From Clostridiales bacterium (GTDB taxonomy: Bacteria; Bacillota; Clostridia; Oscillospirales; Oscillospiraceae): a stretch of 64,000 nt of DNA. How positions within the stretch are numbered: position 1 is the first letter of the stretch; each line of letters begins with the position of its first letter. The stretch spans positions 1-64,000 of the forward strand of contig SFLD01000003.1 of NCBI GenBank assembly GCA_004553545.1. The letters are read 5' to 3'. Shown piece by piece: positions 8,183 to 16,317 of this stretch. Under the pieces are notes generated by a model. That model saw only the letters and a list, made by a program, of their open reading frames with translations, had not been told where the DNA came from and searched no databases. A program made the translations under genes and the position numbers.

Positions 8183-9214
8183 ATGACACAATTTGAAAAA
8201 TCTTTCCATGCTGCTCTGCAAGAGTGTTTTCCGTCAGAGGGATTTTCCTACCGTTCAAAAAGTTTTTTCCGTTGGTGCCCTGATATCGTTCAGTTCTTCT
8301 CGGTAAAGTGGGTCAGATACCAATACACCTTCAGTTTTGGAATTCTTCCGCTTTCCTTCAAAACCTTAGAGTTCAACGACCATGTTGGCTATTCTCTCTC
8401 CAAGCTCCGGGCGGAGCACATCGTTCTTCCGTCCCACATACGCCTGGGAGACTGGACGTTTCCGATCCCTACCAAGTGCTGTGAGACAGGTGTTCTTCCA
8501 TCCTATATGCACCTGGCGGACTGGACAACGCAGGAACTGCTGGACAGCGACTTTGCGGAAGTTGTCAATCTGGTGCGGTTGGAGGTTCTTCCGTTCTTTC
8601 AAAAGGGCCAGACGGTGACAGGCGCCCGTGCAGCGGTAGAAGAAATGGATCGTAAATATTTTTCTGCTCCGAATTCGCTTCACGAAGAGATCGCAATGCA
8701 TTTTTGCCTTCTCTCTGGAGATATGCAGCGAGCTTATTCTCACATCGACCGGATCATTGCCTCGCGCAGTCAATATGGAGCGCAGCTTGACTTGGCAGAG
8801 CAATGGAAAACGCTGCGCCGGAGTTTTCGGGAGGACGACGAGAGTACCATCCAGTCCTATTTGGAAGAGGGGACGGCCTATTCTAAGCCATTCTATGACA
8901 GTTTGAGACATCCGCCCGGAAGGGCGAGGAAGGAGCGGCGTATGGAACTCACTGACCTCCCCAACATCGGGCCGGTGTTGGCGGAGAATCTGCGGAAGAT
9001 CGGCGTGGAGACGCCGGAGGCGTTCCGGGAGATGGGAGCGGAGGAGGCCTTCCTCCGCATCCGGCGGAGCGTGGACAGCGGCGCCTGCCTCCATCAACTC
9101 GGCGCCCTGGCCGGGGCGGAGCTAGGGCTTCCCAAGGCGGCGCTGCCGCCGGAACGGAAGGCCGCCCTCAAGGCATTCTTTCAGGAGACCAAGAAAAAGG
9201 AAAGGGAATCATAG
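8183..9214 (+). CDS. DUF4304-like domain fused to a TfoX C-terminal domain
   Basis: 343 residues. Residues 1 to ~245 are AT-richer and look like a DUF4304-type cytoplasmic domain (N-terminal FEKSFHAALQECFPSEGFSY and FRWCPDIVQFFSVKW). Residues 254-343 are a complete TfoX C-terminal helix-hairpin-helix-like domain (MELTDLPNIGPVLAENLRKI...), GC-rich like the chromosome. An in-frame ATG at 8942 has its own AAGGAG 9 bases upstream (8930-8935), so a separate 90-residue TfoX_C protein could be made from 8942-9214. TfoX_C domains occur in competence regulators and as small orphan proteins; no N-terminal TfoX domain is present here. The stop is 3 bp before tgt. Confidence 0.75.
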   Translation: MTQFEKSFHAALQECFPSEGFSYRSKSFFRWCPDIVQFFSVKWVRYQYTFSFGILPLSFKTLEFNDHVGYSLSKLRAEHIVLPSHIRLGDWTFPIPTKCCETGVLPSYMHLADWTTQELLDSDFAEVVNLVRLEVLPFFQKGQTVTGARAAVEEMDRKYFSAPNSLHEEIAMHFCLLSGDMQRAYSHIDRIIASRSQYGAQLDLAEQWKTLRRSFREDDESTIQSYLEEGTAYSKPFYDSLRHPPGRARKERRMELTDLPNIGPVLAENLRKIGVETPEAFREMGAEEAFLRIRRSVDSGACLHQLGALAGAELGLPKAALPPERKAALKAFFQETKKKERES

Positions 9215-9217
9215 ATC

Positions 9218-10351
9218 ATGTTCAAAGTCATCAAAACCGAGGGAAAGGCCCGGCGGGGCGAATTCCAGTGCGCCCACGGCGGCACCGTGCAGACCCCTGT
9301 CTTCATGAATGTCGGAACCCAGGGCGCCATCAAGGGCGGCGTCAGTGCCTACGACCTGAAGGAAGTGGGCTGCCAGATCGAGCTCTCCAACACCTATCAC
9401 CTCCACCTGCGCCCCGGTGATAAGGTGGTGCGGCAGATGGGCGGCCTCCACAAGTTCATCGGCTGGGACGGCCCCATCCTCACGGACTCCGGCGGCTTCC
9501 AGGTCTTCTCCCTGGCCTCCCTGCGGAAGATCAAGGAGGAGGGTGTCACCTTCGCCAGCCACATCGACGGCCACCGCATCTTCATGGGGCCGGAGGAGTC
9601 CATGCAGATCCAGTCCAATCTGGGCAGCGACATCGCCATGGCGTTTGACGAGTGCGTGGAGAACCCGGCGACCTATGAGTATGCCAAGGCATCCTGCGAA
9701 CGGACGCTGCGCTGGCTGGAGCGCTGCAAGGCGGAGCACGACCGTCTCAACGCCCTGCCGGAGACGGTGAATCCGCAGCAGATGCTCTTCGGCATCAACC
9801 AGGGTGCCACCTTTGAGGATCTCCGCGTCTGGCACATGCGGGAGATCGCGAAGCTCGACTGCGACGGCTATGCCATCGGCGGCCTGGCGGTGGGGGAGCC
9901 TGCCGATGTGATGTATCAGATTATCGACGCGGTGGAGCCCTACGCCCCCCAGGAGAAGCCCCGCTACCTCATGGGGGTCGGAACCCCCAGCAACATCATC
10001 GAGGCCGTCAGCCGGGGCGTGGACTTCTTTGACTGTGTGATGCCCTCCCGCAACGGCCGCCACGGAAAGCTCTTCACCTGGGAGGGGACCGTGAACATCA
10101 TGAATGAGAAGTATATCACCGATGAGCGCCCCATCAGTGAGAGCTGCCAGTGCCCTGTCTGCCGCCGCTTCTCCCGGTCCTATCTCCGACATCTTTTCAA
10201 GGCGGATGAGGTCCTGGCCCTGCGCCTCGCCGTGCTCCACAACCTCTGGTTTTACAACGAACTGATGGCGAAGATCCGCCAGGCTCTGGACGAGGGAAAT
10301 TTTGCGGAGTTCCGGGAGAGATACAGCGGAAAACTGGAGCAGAGAGCATAA
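9218..10351 (+). CDS. tgt: tRNA-guanine transglycosylase
   Basis: 377 residues, full length. It exchanges guanine 34 of GUN-anticodon tRNAs for preQ1. Active-site Asp90 lies in LTDSGGFQVF, the nucleophile Asp272 in FFDCVMPSRNGRHG, and the zinc site is Cys310, Cys312, Cys315 and His341 (CQCPVC...LHN). The start is three bases after the preceding stop. It works in the same pathway as queA upstream and is followed by yajC, the usual order in many bacteria; here yajC also has its own promoter. Confidence 0.98.
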   Translation: MFKVIKTEGKARRGEFQCAHGGTVQTPVFMNVGTQGAIKGGVSAYDLKEVGCQIELSNTYHLHLRPGDKVVRQMGGLHKFIGWDGPILTDSGGFQVFSLASLRKIKEEGVTFASHIDGHRIFMGPEESMQIQSNLGSDIAMAFDECVENPATYEYAKASCERTLRWLERCKAEHDRLNALPETVNPQQMLFGINQGATFEDLRVWHMREIAKLDCDGYAIGGLAVGEPADVMYQIIDAVEPYAPQEKPRYLMGVGTPSNIIEAVSRGVDFFDCVMPSRNGRHGKLFTWEGTVNIMNEKYITDERPISESCQCPVCRRFSRSYLRHLFKADEVLALRLAVLHNLWFYNELMAKIRQALDEGNFAEFRERYSGKLEQRA

Positions 10352-10367
10352 AATCCACAAAAGGTGC

Positions 10368-10395
10368 TTGCAATACCGGAATTGTTTGGTATAAT
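10368..10395 (+). promoter_or_regulatory. yajC promoter
   Basis: TTGCAA (10368-10373), 16-bp spacer, perfect TATAAT (10390-10395); start codon at 10431 after AAAGGAGC. Confidence 0.82.
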
Positions 10396-10430
10396 AATCT
10401 TAATACTGTTTTTGCAAAGGAGCAATCACA

Positions 10431-10778
10431 ATGGAACAAATTATTATGATAGTCCTGATGGTGGCCATCTTCTACTTCCTGCTGATCCGGCCGGAGAACA
10501 AGCGTAAGAAGGCGGCGGACCAGATGCGTTCCGCCCTGAAGAAGGGTGACAAGATCGTGACCATCGGCGGCATCATGGGCACCATCGTCCGCGTCACTGA
10601 GGAGAGCATCGTCATCGAGACCAGTGAGGACCGGGTCCGGATGGAGCTGGCCAAGTGGGCCGTCCAGACCAACGCCTCTGCTCCCCAGCCTGAGAAGGCC
10701 AAGAAGAAGGAAGCCATCGAGGAGCCCAAGGAAGAGGAAGCTGCTCCCGAGGAGTCCGCGGAGGAGACCAAGGACTGA
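10431..10778 (+). CDS. yajC: Preprotein translocase subunit YajC
   Basis: 115 residues. One N-terminal membrane helix (about 3-20, IIMIVLMVAIFYFLLIRP), then the family motif RPENKRKK and the conserved KKGDKIVTIGGIMGTIVRV at about 38-56. YajC associates with SecDF and the SecYEG channel. The tail after residue 80 is a Lys/Glu-rich, low-complexity extension. It is followed by a strong terminator, so the next gene is reached only by read-through or a separate promoter. Confidence 0.95.
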   Translation: MEQIIMIVLMVAIFYFLLIRPENKRKKAADQMRSALKKGDKIVTIGGIMGTIVRVTEESIVIETSEDRVRMELAKWAVQTNASAPQPEKAKKKEAIEEPKEEEAAPEESAEETKD

Positions 10779-10799
10779 TCCCTGATTCATAAACCGAAG

Positions 10800-10849
10800 C
10801 TCCCCAGTCATATGGTTCCATGGGAACGATATGACTGGGGAGGTTTTTT
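10800..10849 (+). terminator. Terminator after yajC, carrying the next gene's ribosome binding site
   Basis: 14-bp arms 10800-10813 and 10829-10842, with an inner GTTCC/GGAAC stem, then TTTTTT at 10844-10849. The next ATG starts at 10850 and its only Shine-Dalgarno (GGGGAGG, 10837-10843) is the 3' arm. Confidence 0.85.
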
Positions 10850-11257
10850 ATGTCGAAAGGGAAGTGGGGGAAGGCGTTGGCCCTGGGCGGGCTGCTGGCG
10901 TTGGGGATCTGGCTCCTCTGGCAGATGGGGCTTGCGCTGCTGACGGTAAAGTCCGTCCTGCCGGAGAATGCCCTGATACCGGGCCAGTGGGCGGGAGCCT
11001 TTCTGGCGGCCTTTACGGGAGGGCGCTTTACCGTCCGGCGCAGCGGCCTGGGGCCTTTGCCGGCGGCGATGGCCGTGGCTGCGGTTTTTGCGGGGATGGC
11101 AGCCCTGCTGGGTTTTCTGATCTTCGGGGAACTGAGCCTGGGCGGCCGGAGCCTGGGGCTGCTGGCGGCCGTGGGTCTCGGCGGTCTGGCGGCAGGGCTG
11201 CTGCCGCGGGGCGGAAAGCGCCGGAAGAAGGCTCCGGCCAGAAAGGGACGCCGCTGA
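10850..11257 (+). CDS. TIGR04086-type membrane protein
   Basis: 135 residues, four predicted membrane helices (about 10-32, 42-58, 72-95, 102-120) and a very basic tail (GGKRRKKAPARKGRR). Gene order and topology fit the TIGR04086/YrzE family that follows yajC in many Clostridia. The usual downstream partner genes for the six-cysteine peptide SCIFF (scfA/scfB) are not here. The ATG directly abuts the terminator T-run, and the ribosome binding site is in the hairpin, implying either read-through-dependent or inefficient expression. Function unknown. Confidence 0.75.
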   Translation: MSKGKWGKALALGGLLALGIWLLWQMGLALLTVKSVLPENALIPGQWAGAFLAAFTGGRFTVRRSGLGPLPAAMAVAAVFAGMAALLGFLIFGELSLGGRSLGLLAAVGLGGLAAGLLPRGGKRRKKAPARKGRR

Positions 11258-11532
11258 GCTTCGGCGATTCTCACAAAATTCCGAAAAACGCGGTCCCGCG
11301 ACGGGGTCTCGGCGGGGAAGGCGCGGAGGAGGTGAGGGCTTCAGGAAGCAGCTGGAAAAATCGAAAATGTGGTGCGGCCTGGGACGCGATGCCCCCATAT
11401 CTTGGCACTGCCGGGGGAGGGGGGACCGCGCTTGGGCCGCTCCATTCTGATCTTGTTTCTGTAGTTTACGTAATATACTTTACATAATATTTTGACATAA
11501 CTGACAAAATCGGAAAAAGTTCCTGGATAACC
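11258..11532. other. Gene-free interval before spoIIM
   Basis: 275 bp. I see no reading frame with a ribosome binding site. The first part is GC-rich; from about 11455 it becomes AT-rich (TAATATACTTTACATAATAT) leading into the spoIIM promoter. No recognised RNA. Confidence 0.5.
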
Positions 11533-11561
11533 TTGCGAAATCTGCGGATTTGCCCTATATT
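11533..11561 (+). promoter_or_regulatory. Promoter of the spoIIM-xerD unit
   Basis: TTGCGA (11533-11538), 17-bp spacer, TATATT (11556-11561). It looks vegetative (sigma-A) rather than SigE-like. Confidence 0.75.
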
Positions 11562-11636
11562 ATAGAAGGCCCCTTTGCCTGCCAGCTTTTCATAAACCGC
11601 TGCTCCCCGGCATATAGTCGCGTGGAGGTGAGGCGC

Positions 11637-12272
11637 ATGAATGGCAGGAAGGGAACACGGCTCGCCGCGACGGGGCAGGACTTCTGGTTCCGCCTGCTGT
11701 TGCTGGCGTTCTTTTTCGTCTGCGGCGTCCTTTTGGGACAGGCACTCTCCGCCCGCGGGGCGGAGGGCACCGCCGGGGAGCTGAGAGAGTACCTGGAAGG
11801 GTACCTTTCCCTCCCGGAGGAGAAGGGATTTTGGGAGACCCTTCCCTCGTCCCTGTTCCTGTACTTCCGCTACCCGTTGCTGGCGTTCCTGCTGGGGTAT
11901 CTGGGGGCGGGAGTGGCGCTGCTGCCCCTGAGTGCCGCTGCCTTCGGCTTTTCCCTGTCCTTCTCCGTCTGCTGCTTCACGGCGGCCTTCGGCGGGGCGG
12001 GAGCGCTGCTGGCCATGGCGGTCTTCGGGATCCGGAGCCTTGCCTCCGTGCCCAGTTTCTTTCTTTTGGCGGTCCCGGCGCTGCGTTCTGCCGCGCTGCG
12101 GTCCCCGCTTCCCTTTGGGAGAGGGAAGCGGGTGGCGTCCGCCGGAAACGATACCGGCCGGTGGAAGAGGCTCTGCGCCGTTTCCGCGGCGCTTCTGGCG
12201 GCGCTCCTGCTGGAGTCCGCCCTCTCCTCCGGGCTGCTGCGCCTGGTGTGGGAGCATTTTATCGCAGCATAA
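11637..12272 (+). CDS. spoIIM: Stage II sporulation protein M-like membrane protein
   Basis: 211 residues with about five hydrophobic segments (near 18-40, 75-95, 98-125, 128-150, 180-200). Membrane topology, size and position directly before xerD match SpoIIM, part of the SpoIIDMP engulfment machinery that positions the peptidoglycan hydrolases; this is the usual spoIIM-xerD arrangement in Clostridia. Start placed at ATG 11637 (MNGRKGTR) after GTGGAGGTG; the frame is open 29 codons further up but those lack a ribosome binding site. The sequence is divergent, so the name rests partly on context. Confidence 0.7.
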   Translation: MNGRKGTRLAATGQDFWFRLLLLAFFFVCGVLLGQALSARGAEGTAGELREYLEGYLSLPEEKGFWETLPSSLFLYFRYPLLAFLLGYLGAGVALLPLSAAAFGFSLSFSVCCFTAAFGGAGALLAMAVFGIRSLASVPSFFLLAVPALRSAALRSPLPFGRGKRVASAGNDTGRWKRLCAVSAALLAALLLESALSSGLLRLVWEHFIAA

Positions 12273-12292
12273 GAGAGAGGATGGGGAAGCGC

Positions 12293-13171
12293 ATGGACGA
12301 TATCACACGGTTCAGCCAGTATCTTACGGAGGAGAAGCACGCCTCCGCCAACACCGTCAGCGCCTATCTCCGGGATATCCACCAGCTGTGGGAATACCTG
12401 CGGGAGCACGGAATCGACCTTCGCCATGCGGACAGCATGGCCCTGCAGGGCTACGTGGGCTATATGCTGAGCCGGGGGAAGTCCGCCGCTTCTGTGACCC
12501 GCTTCCTGGCCTCCTCCAAGTCCTTCTATAATTTCCTCCTCTCGCAGGGGGATGTGAAGACCAACCCCGCCCGGGGCGTCACCGCCGCCAAGGCGGAGCG
12601 GAAGTACCCGGAGATCCTGACAAATCAGGAGGTGGAGCTCTTCCTGGAGCAGCCCCAGTGTGTGGACCCCAAGGGCTTCCGGGACCACGCCATGCTGGAG
12701 GTCCTCTACGCCACCGGTATCCGGGTCTCGGAGCTGACGGCGCTGGATCTGGAGGATGTGAACCTGGCGGCCGGTTTCCTCCGCTGTGAGAACCGGGGCC
12801 GGGAGCGGATCATCCCCATGTACCACACCGCCGTCAAGGCCCTGCAGGAGTACATCCGGGACGTCCGGCCCCAGATCGTCATGGATCCGGAGGAGCAGGC
12901 CCTCTTTGTCAACATGAACGGCGAGCGCATGAGCCGCCAGGGCTTCTGGAAGATCATCAAGCACTATCAGGAGACTGCCGGCATCGAGAAGGATATCACC
13001 CCCCACACCCTGCGCCACTCCTTCGCCGTCCATCTGCTGGAAAACGGTGCGGACCTTCGCTCCATCCAGGAGATGCTGGGTCACGCGGACATCTCCTCCA
13101 CCCAGGTCTACACCCATGTGGTGAAGAACAACCTGAAGGACGTTTATCGCAAGGCCCACCCCAGAGCGTGA
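12293..13171 (+). CDS. xerD: Site-specific tyrosine recombinase XerD
   Basis: 292 residues. An N-terminal SAM-like core-binding domain (1-90) precedes the catalytic domain with Arg144 (ATGIRVSEL), His238 and Arg241 (HTLRHSF), His264 (MLGHADIS) and nucleophile Tyr273 (QVYTHV). XerD with XerC resolves chromosome dimers at dif. ATG 12293 is used because GGGGA lies 5 bases upstream; an in-frame ATG at 12281 would add four residues. A terminator follows immediately. A second recombinase (XerC type) is at 40 kb. Confidence 0.95.
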   Translation: MDDITRFSQYLTEEKHASANTVSAYLRDIHQLWEYLREHGIDLRHADSMALQGYVGYMLSRGKSAASVTRFLASSKSFYNFLLSQGDVKTNPARGVTAAKAERKYPEILTNQEVELFLEQPQCVDPKGFRDHAMLEVLYATGIRVSELTALDLEDVNLAAGFLRCENRGRERIIPMYHTAVKALQEYIRDVRPQIVMDPEEQALFVNMNGERMSRQGFWKIIKHYQETAGIEKDITPHTLRHSFAVHLLENGADLRSIQEMLGHADISSTQVYTHVVKNNLKDVYRKAHPRA

Positions 13172-13176
13172 TTAGA

Positions 13177-13207
13177 AAGCAGGAGCCCCCTGGGCTCCTG
13201 CTTTTTT
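13177..13207 (+). terminator. Terminator after xerD
   Basis: 12-bp arms (AAGCAGGAGCCC and its complement) with a CCT loop, followed by TTTTTT. Confidence 0.9.
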
Positions 13208-13286
13208 CCTGCATTTTAAAAATTTTTCCTCTGCCGCAATGGAAATCCCCCGCCGGAAACTCTAAGAGGTGAAAGGAGGCGATGGC

Positions 13287-13760
13287 ATGGATCGGGAGGA
13301 ATTCGCGCTCCGGGTGAGCGCAAGGCGAAACCAGCTCTACCGGACGGCGTATCTGTACCTGGGCCGGGAGGCCGACGCCCTGGAAGCCGTGGACGAGGCG
13401 GTCTATCAGGCCCTCCGGCACCTGCGCCAGCTCCGGGAGGAGCAGTATTTTGAGACCTGGCTCACGCGCATCCTGCTGAACGAGTGCCACCGGGAGCTCC
13501 GGCGGCGCAAGCGCCTGGCGGGGGAGGAAGCCCTGCCGGAGAGCGCCGGGCCGGACGCCTATGACGGCCTGCCCCTGCGGGAAGCCGTCTCCCGCCTGCC
13601 GGAGGAGCTTCGCCAGGTGGTGATCCTCCGCTTCTTCGCAGACAGGACGCTTGCGGAGACGGCGGAGTGCCTGGGATTGCCGGTGGGGACCGTCTCCACC
13701 CGGCAGCGAAAGGCCCTGGAATTGCTGCGATTGGAGCTGGGAGAGGAGGAGAGAGCATGA
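13287..13760 (+). CDS. ECF-type RNA polymerase sigma factor
   Basis: 157 residues. Sigma region 2 spans about 8-75 (YRTAYLYLGREADALEAVDE, then YFETWLTRILLNECHRELRR) and region 4 about 98-150 (LPEELRQVVILRFF..LAETAECLGLPVGTVSTRQRKA). No region 1 or 3, as in extracytoplasmic-function sigma factors. Start is ATG 13287 after AAAGGAGG; an in-frame GTG at 13269 has no site. The gene overlaps the following membrane protein by four bases (ATGA), the normal sigma/anti-sigma pairing, so it is probably held inactive at the membrane. Confidence 0.9.
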   Translation: MDREEFALRVSARRNQLYRTAYLYLGREADALEAVDEAVYQALRHLRQLREEQYFETWLTRILLNECHRELRRRKRLAGEEALPESAGPDAYDGLPLREAVSRLPEELRQVVILRFFADRTLAETAECLGLPVGTVSTRQRKALELLRLELGEEERA

Positions 13761-15052
13761 CGAGAATGGAGGAATACCAGGCCTTGCGGCAAGCGCTGGA
13801 GACGGTGCCGGAGGCCATGGAGACCGTTGCGGAACGAGCGCTGGCAAGGGAAAAGACTTGCCGGAAGAAAAAGCGTGTCTGGGGCATTCCCGTGGGGAGC
13901 CTCGCCGCCTGCTTTGCCCTCTTCCTGCTGCTGGTGAACTGCTTTCCCCCCTTTGCCGCCGCCTGTGAGGGCCTGCCGGTGCTGGGAGAGCTGGCGGAAG
14001 CCCTGCGGTTTGATAAGTCCCTCCGCCGCGCGGTGGAAAATGAGTACGTCCAGCCCCTGGGCCTCAGCCAGACGGCGAACGGCATCACCGCCCGGATGGA
14101 GTACCTCATCGTGGACCAGAAGAGCGTCAACCTTTTCTTCAGCTTCCACTCGGAGGATGGCTGCCCTCTTCGTGCGCGGTACAGTACGGACACCACGGAC
14201 TGCATCAGCCTGATGAATGGGATCGACCTGCAAAAGAATGACGAACTGCAGCAGATCACCCTGATGTCAGTGGGGGATACCCTGCCGGATACCTTGGAGC
14301 TGACCCTTTTTGCCTACCGGGATGCCATCGGCAGCGGGGAAGAGAGCGAGCCGGCAGCGGAGTTCCATTTCACCATCGAGTACGATCCAAGCTTTACCGC
14401 GAAGGGTGAGACCATTCCGGTGGGGGCGTCCTTTACCCTGGACGGACAGACCTTGCTCCTGGACCGGGCGGAGATCTATCCCACCCATATGCGTCTCATT
14501 CTGCGGGAGGCGGCGGAAAACACGGCGAACCTCCGCTCTCTGGATTTCTGCCTGACGGATGACCAGGGCGGCACCTATGAAGCCGGTGCCGGTTCGGTGG
14601 TCAGCATGGGAACGGGGGAGAACGAAAACTGCTATCTGCTGGAGAGTCCCTGGTTCCAGGATGGAAAGCACTTTACCCTGCATATCCGGGGCGCACAGTT
14701 TCTGACCAAGGGCAAGGAGTGGGTGAGAGTGGACCTCCAGGCCAAGACCATTGAGGGCTTGCCGGATGGCGCGGCGCTGGACGAGATCCGGCTTTATGAC
14801 GATACCTGGCAGGTCAGCGTCCGGACCGACAGCATGCCGAAAGGGACCGCCAGGCGCGCGTCGCTCTTTGGCAGTGAGTACCACAATGAGGACGGTACGA
14901 TCCAGGGTTATACCGGCCGTGGCTACTCCGGCGGGGACGGCGGCTGGGAGTATGTGACCCTGGAAGACTATCCGGAGAACGTGGTTTATCTGAAACTGAG
15001 CCATGACCGCACGGTCCTTCTGCCCCAGTCCCTGGACATCCCCATCAACTGA
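13757..15052 (+). CDS. DUF4179 membrane protein, probable anti-sigma factor
   Basis: 431 residues. A short basic cytoplasmic N-terminus (1-48, KTCRKKKR) precedes one membrane helix (about 49-72), then a large extracellular region with the DUF4179 pattern (YLIVDQKSVNLFFSFHSEDG) and a C-terminal DUF5643-like beta domain (about 215-330). This architecture is typical of membrane partners encoded with ECF sigma factors, where the N-terminus would bind the sigma factor and the outer domain would sense an envelope signal. The four-base overlap with the sigma gene indicates translational coupling. The signal is unknown. Confidence 0.82.
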   Translation: MTRMEEYQALRQALETVPEAMETVAERALAREKTCRKKKRVWGIPVGSLAACFALFLLLVNCFPPFAAACEGLPVLGELAEALRFDKSLRRAVENEYVQPLGLSQTANGITARMEYLIVDQKSVNLFFSFHSEDGCPLRARYSTDTTDCISLMNGIDLQKNDELQQITLMSVGDTLPDTLELTLFAYRDAIGSGEESEPAAEFHFTIEYDPSFTAKGETIPVGASFTLDGQTLLLDRAEIYPTHMRLILREAAENTANLRSLDFCLTDDQGGTYEAGAGSVVSMGTGENENCYLLESPWFQDGKHFTLHIRGAQFLTKGKEWVRVDLQAKTIEGLPDGAALDEIRLYDDTWQVSVRTDSMPKGTARRASLFGSEYHNEDGTIQGYTGRGYSGGDGGWEYVTLEDYPENVVYLKLSHDRTVLLPQSLDIPIN

Positions 15053-15056
15053 CCCC

Positions 15057-15085
15057 TTGCACAATGGCGGAAAGCGTGCTATCCT
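15057..15085 (+). promoter_or_regulatory. Promoter of the NimA-like gene
   Basis: TTGCAC (15057-15062), 17-bp spacer, TATCCT (15080-15085), starting 4 bp after the preceding stop. Confidence 0.7.
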
Positions 15086-15131
15086 GCCGGTAAGAAACAA
15101 CGCCTGCGGGCGGGAAAAAGGAGGAGCGCGT

Positions 15132-15611
15132 ATGCGTCCCATGCGGAGAGCGGAACGGGAAGTGACGGAGGAGACCCACATCCGAGAGATCCTGGAGGGC
15201 TGCGAGACCCTGCGCCTGGGTCTCTGGGACGGGGAGGAGGTCTACGTGGTCCCCGTCAGCTATGGCTATCTCTATGAGGAGGGCCGCTGCACCCTCTATT
15301 TCCACGACAGCGCCCAGGGCCGCAAGGCGGAAGTCCTGGCACGGGGCGGAAACGTGGGCTTTGAGCTGGATCGCGGCGCGGAACTGGTACCGGCGGAGGT
15401 GGCCTGCGGCCACTCCACCCGCTATCAGAGCATCGTTGGCAGCGGCGAGGCCCAGCGCCTGGTGGACCCGGAGGAGAAGCGCCTGGCCCTGCGGCAGATC
15501 ATGCGGCACTACACGGGCCGGGAGAACTGGGACTTCCCGGATGCCGCCCTGGAAAAGACCGCCGTCTGGGCCCTTCGTGCCCACTGGTTTACCGCCAAGG
15601 AGCGGGGATGA
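15132..15611 (+). CDS. Pyridoxamine 5'-phosphate oxidase-fold protein, NimA-like
   Basis: 159 residues, the split beta-barrel FMN-binding fold. MRRAEREVT at the start, VYVVPVSYGY at about 40-49, YFHDSAQGRKAEVL at about 59-72 and CGHSTRYQSIVGSGEA at about 96-111 are the pattern of the NimA/YtvC-like group, some members of which reduce 5-nitroimidazoles; most have unknown substrates. Start ATG 15132 follows AAGGAGGAG. Own promoter upstream and a terminator downstream, so monocistronic. Calling it a drug-resistance gene would go beyond the sequence. Confidence 0.85.
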   Translation: MRPMRRAEREVTEETHIREILEGCETLRLGLWDGEEVYVVPVSYGYLYEEGRCTLYFHDSAQGRKAEVLARGGNVGFELDRGAELVPAEVACGHSTRYQSIVGSGEAQRLVDPEEKRLALRQIMRHYTGRENWDFPDAALEKTAVWALRAHWFTAKERG

Positions 15612-15621
15612 ATGGAATACC

Positions 15622-15656
15622 GGGGCCGCCCTTTGCGGGCGGCCCCTTCCGTTTTG
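15622..15656 (+). terminator. Terminator after the NimA-like gene
   Basis: GGGGCCGCCC/GGGCGGCCCC stem (15622-15646) followed by TTCCGTTTT. Confidence 0.7.
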
Positions 15657-15686
15657 CCGCAAAAATGGCGGCCCCGTGTTTTCCTG

Positions 15687-15715
15687 TTGCGCTTGGGATC
15701 GGGATTTGCTATAAT
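15687..15715 (+). promoter_or_regulatory. Promoter of the ruv gene cluster
   Basis: TTGCGC (15687-15692), 17-bp spacer, perfect TATAAT (15710-15715). No LexA-like box was recognised near it. Confidence 0.82.
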
Positions 15716-15774
15716 AAATAGAACTGCTGTTCCGGGTCCCCGGGGCGGCACAGAAAAGAGGGGAGGGGAACGGC

Positions 15775-16284
15775 TTGCGGATCCTGGGCATTGACCCCGG
15801 CTACGCCACCATCGGCTTCGGTCTTATCGAGGCAGAGCGCTGGAACGCCCGGATGCTGAGCTATGGGGCCATCACCACCCCGGCGGGCCTGCCCCTGTCC
15901 CGGCGGCTCTACCAGATCAGCCGGGATGCCGAGGAGCTCATCGGCAAGCTCCAGCCCGATGCCATCTCCATTGAGGAGCTCTTCTTCAACACCAACATCA
16001 CCACCGGCATCGCCGTGGCCCACGCCCGGGGCGTCCTGCTCTGCGCGGCGGAGAAGTGCGGCGTACCGCTCTTTGAGTATACCCCGGGCCAGGTGAAGCT
16101 TGCCGTCACGGGGTACGGCAAGGCGGAGAAGCGCCAGGTGATGGACATGACCAAGCGGTTGCTGCATCTTGCGGCGCTGCCCCGTCCGGACGATGCGGCG
16201 GATGCCCTGGCCCTGGCATTGTGCCACGCAAGGAGTTCTACTTCGCAGCTCCCGCAAACCAAGCCGGAACGGGAGACGATCTGA
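15775..16284 (+). CDS. ruvC: Holliday junction resolvase RuvC
   Basis: 169 residues. The RNase H-like nuclease that cuts Holliday junctions moved by RuvAB. Acidic catalytic residues are visible: Asp7 (GIDPGYA), Glu67 (SIEELFF), and the DDAADALA motif at 139-146 supplying the last pair. Starts with TTG at 15775, nine bases after GGGGAGGGGA, giving the expected MRILGIDPG N-terminus. The last ~20 residues (SSTSQLPQTKPERETI) extend past the usual end. First gene of the ruvCA...B cluster. Confidence 0.96.
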   Translation: MRILGIDPGYATIGFGLIEAERWNARMLSYGAITTPAGLPLSRRLYQISRDAEELIGKLQPDAISIEELFFNTNITTGIAVAHARGVLLCAAEKCGVPLFEYTPGQVKLAVTGYGKAEKRQVMDMTKRLLHLAALPRPDDAADALALALCHARSSTSQLPQTKPERETI

Positions 16285-16317
16285 GAAAAAACGGCGAAAA
16301 CGCCGGGGGAGGGACCG

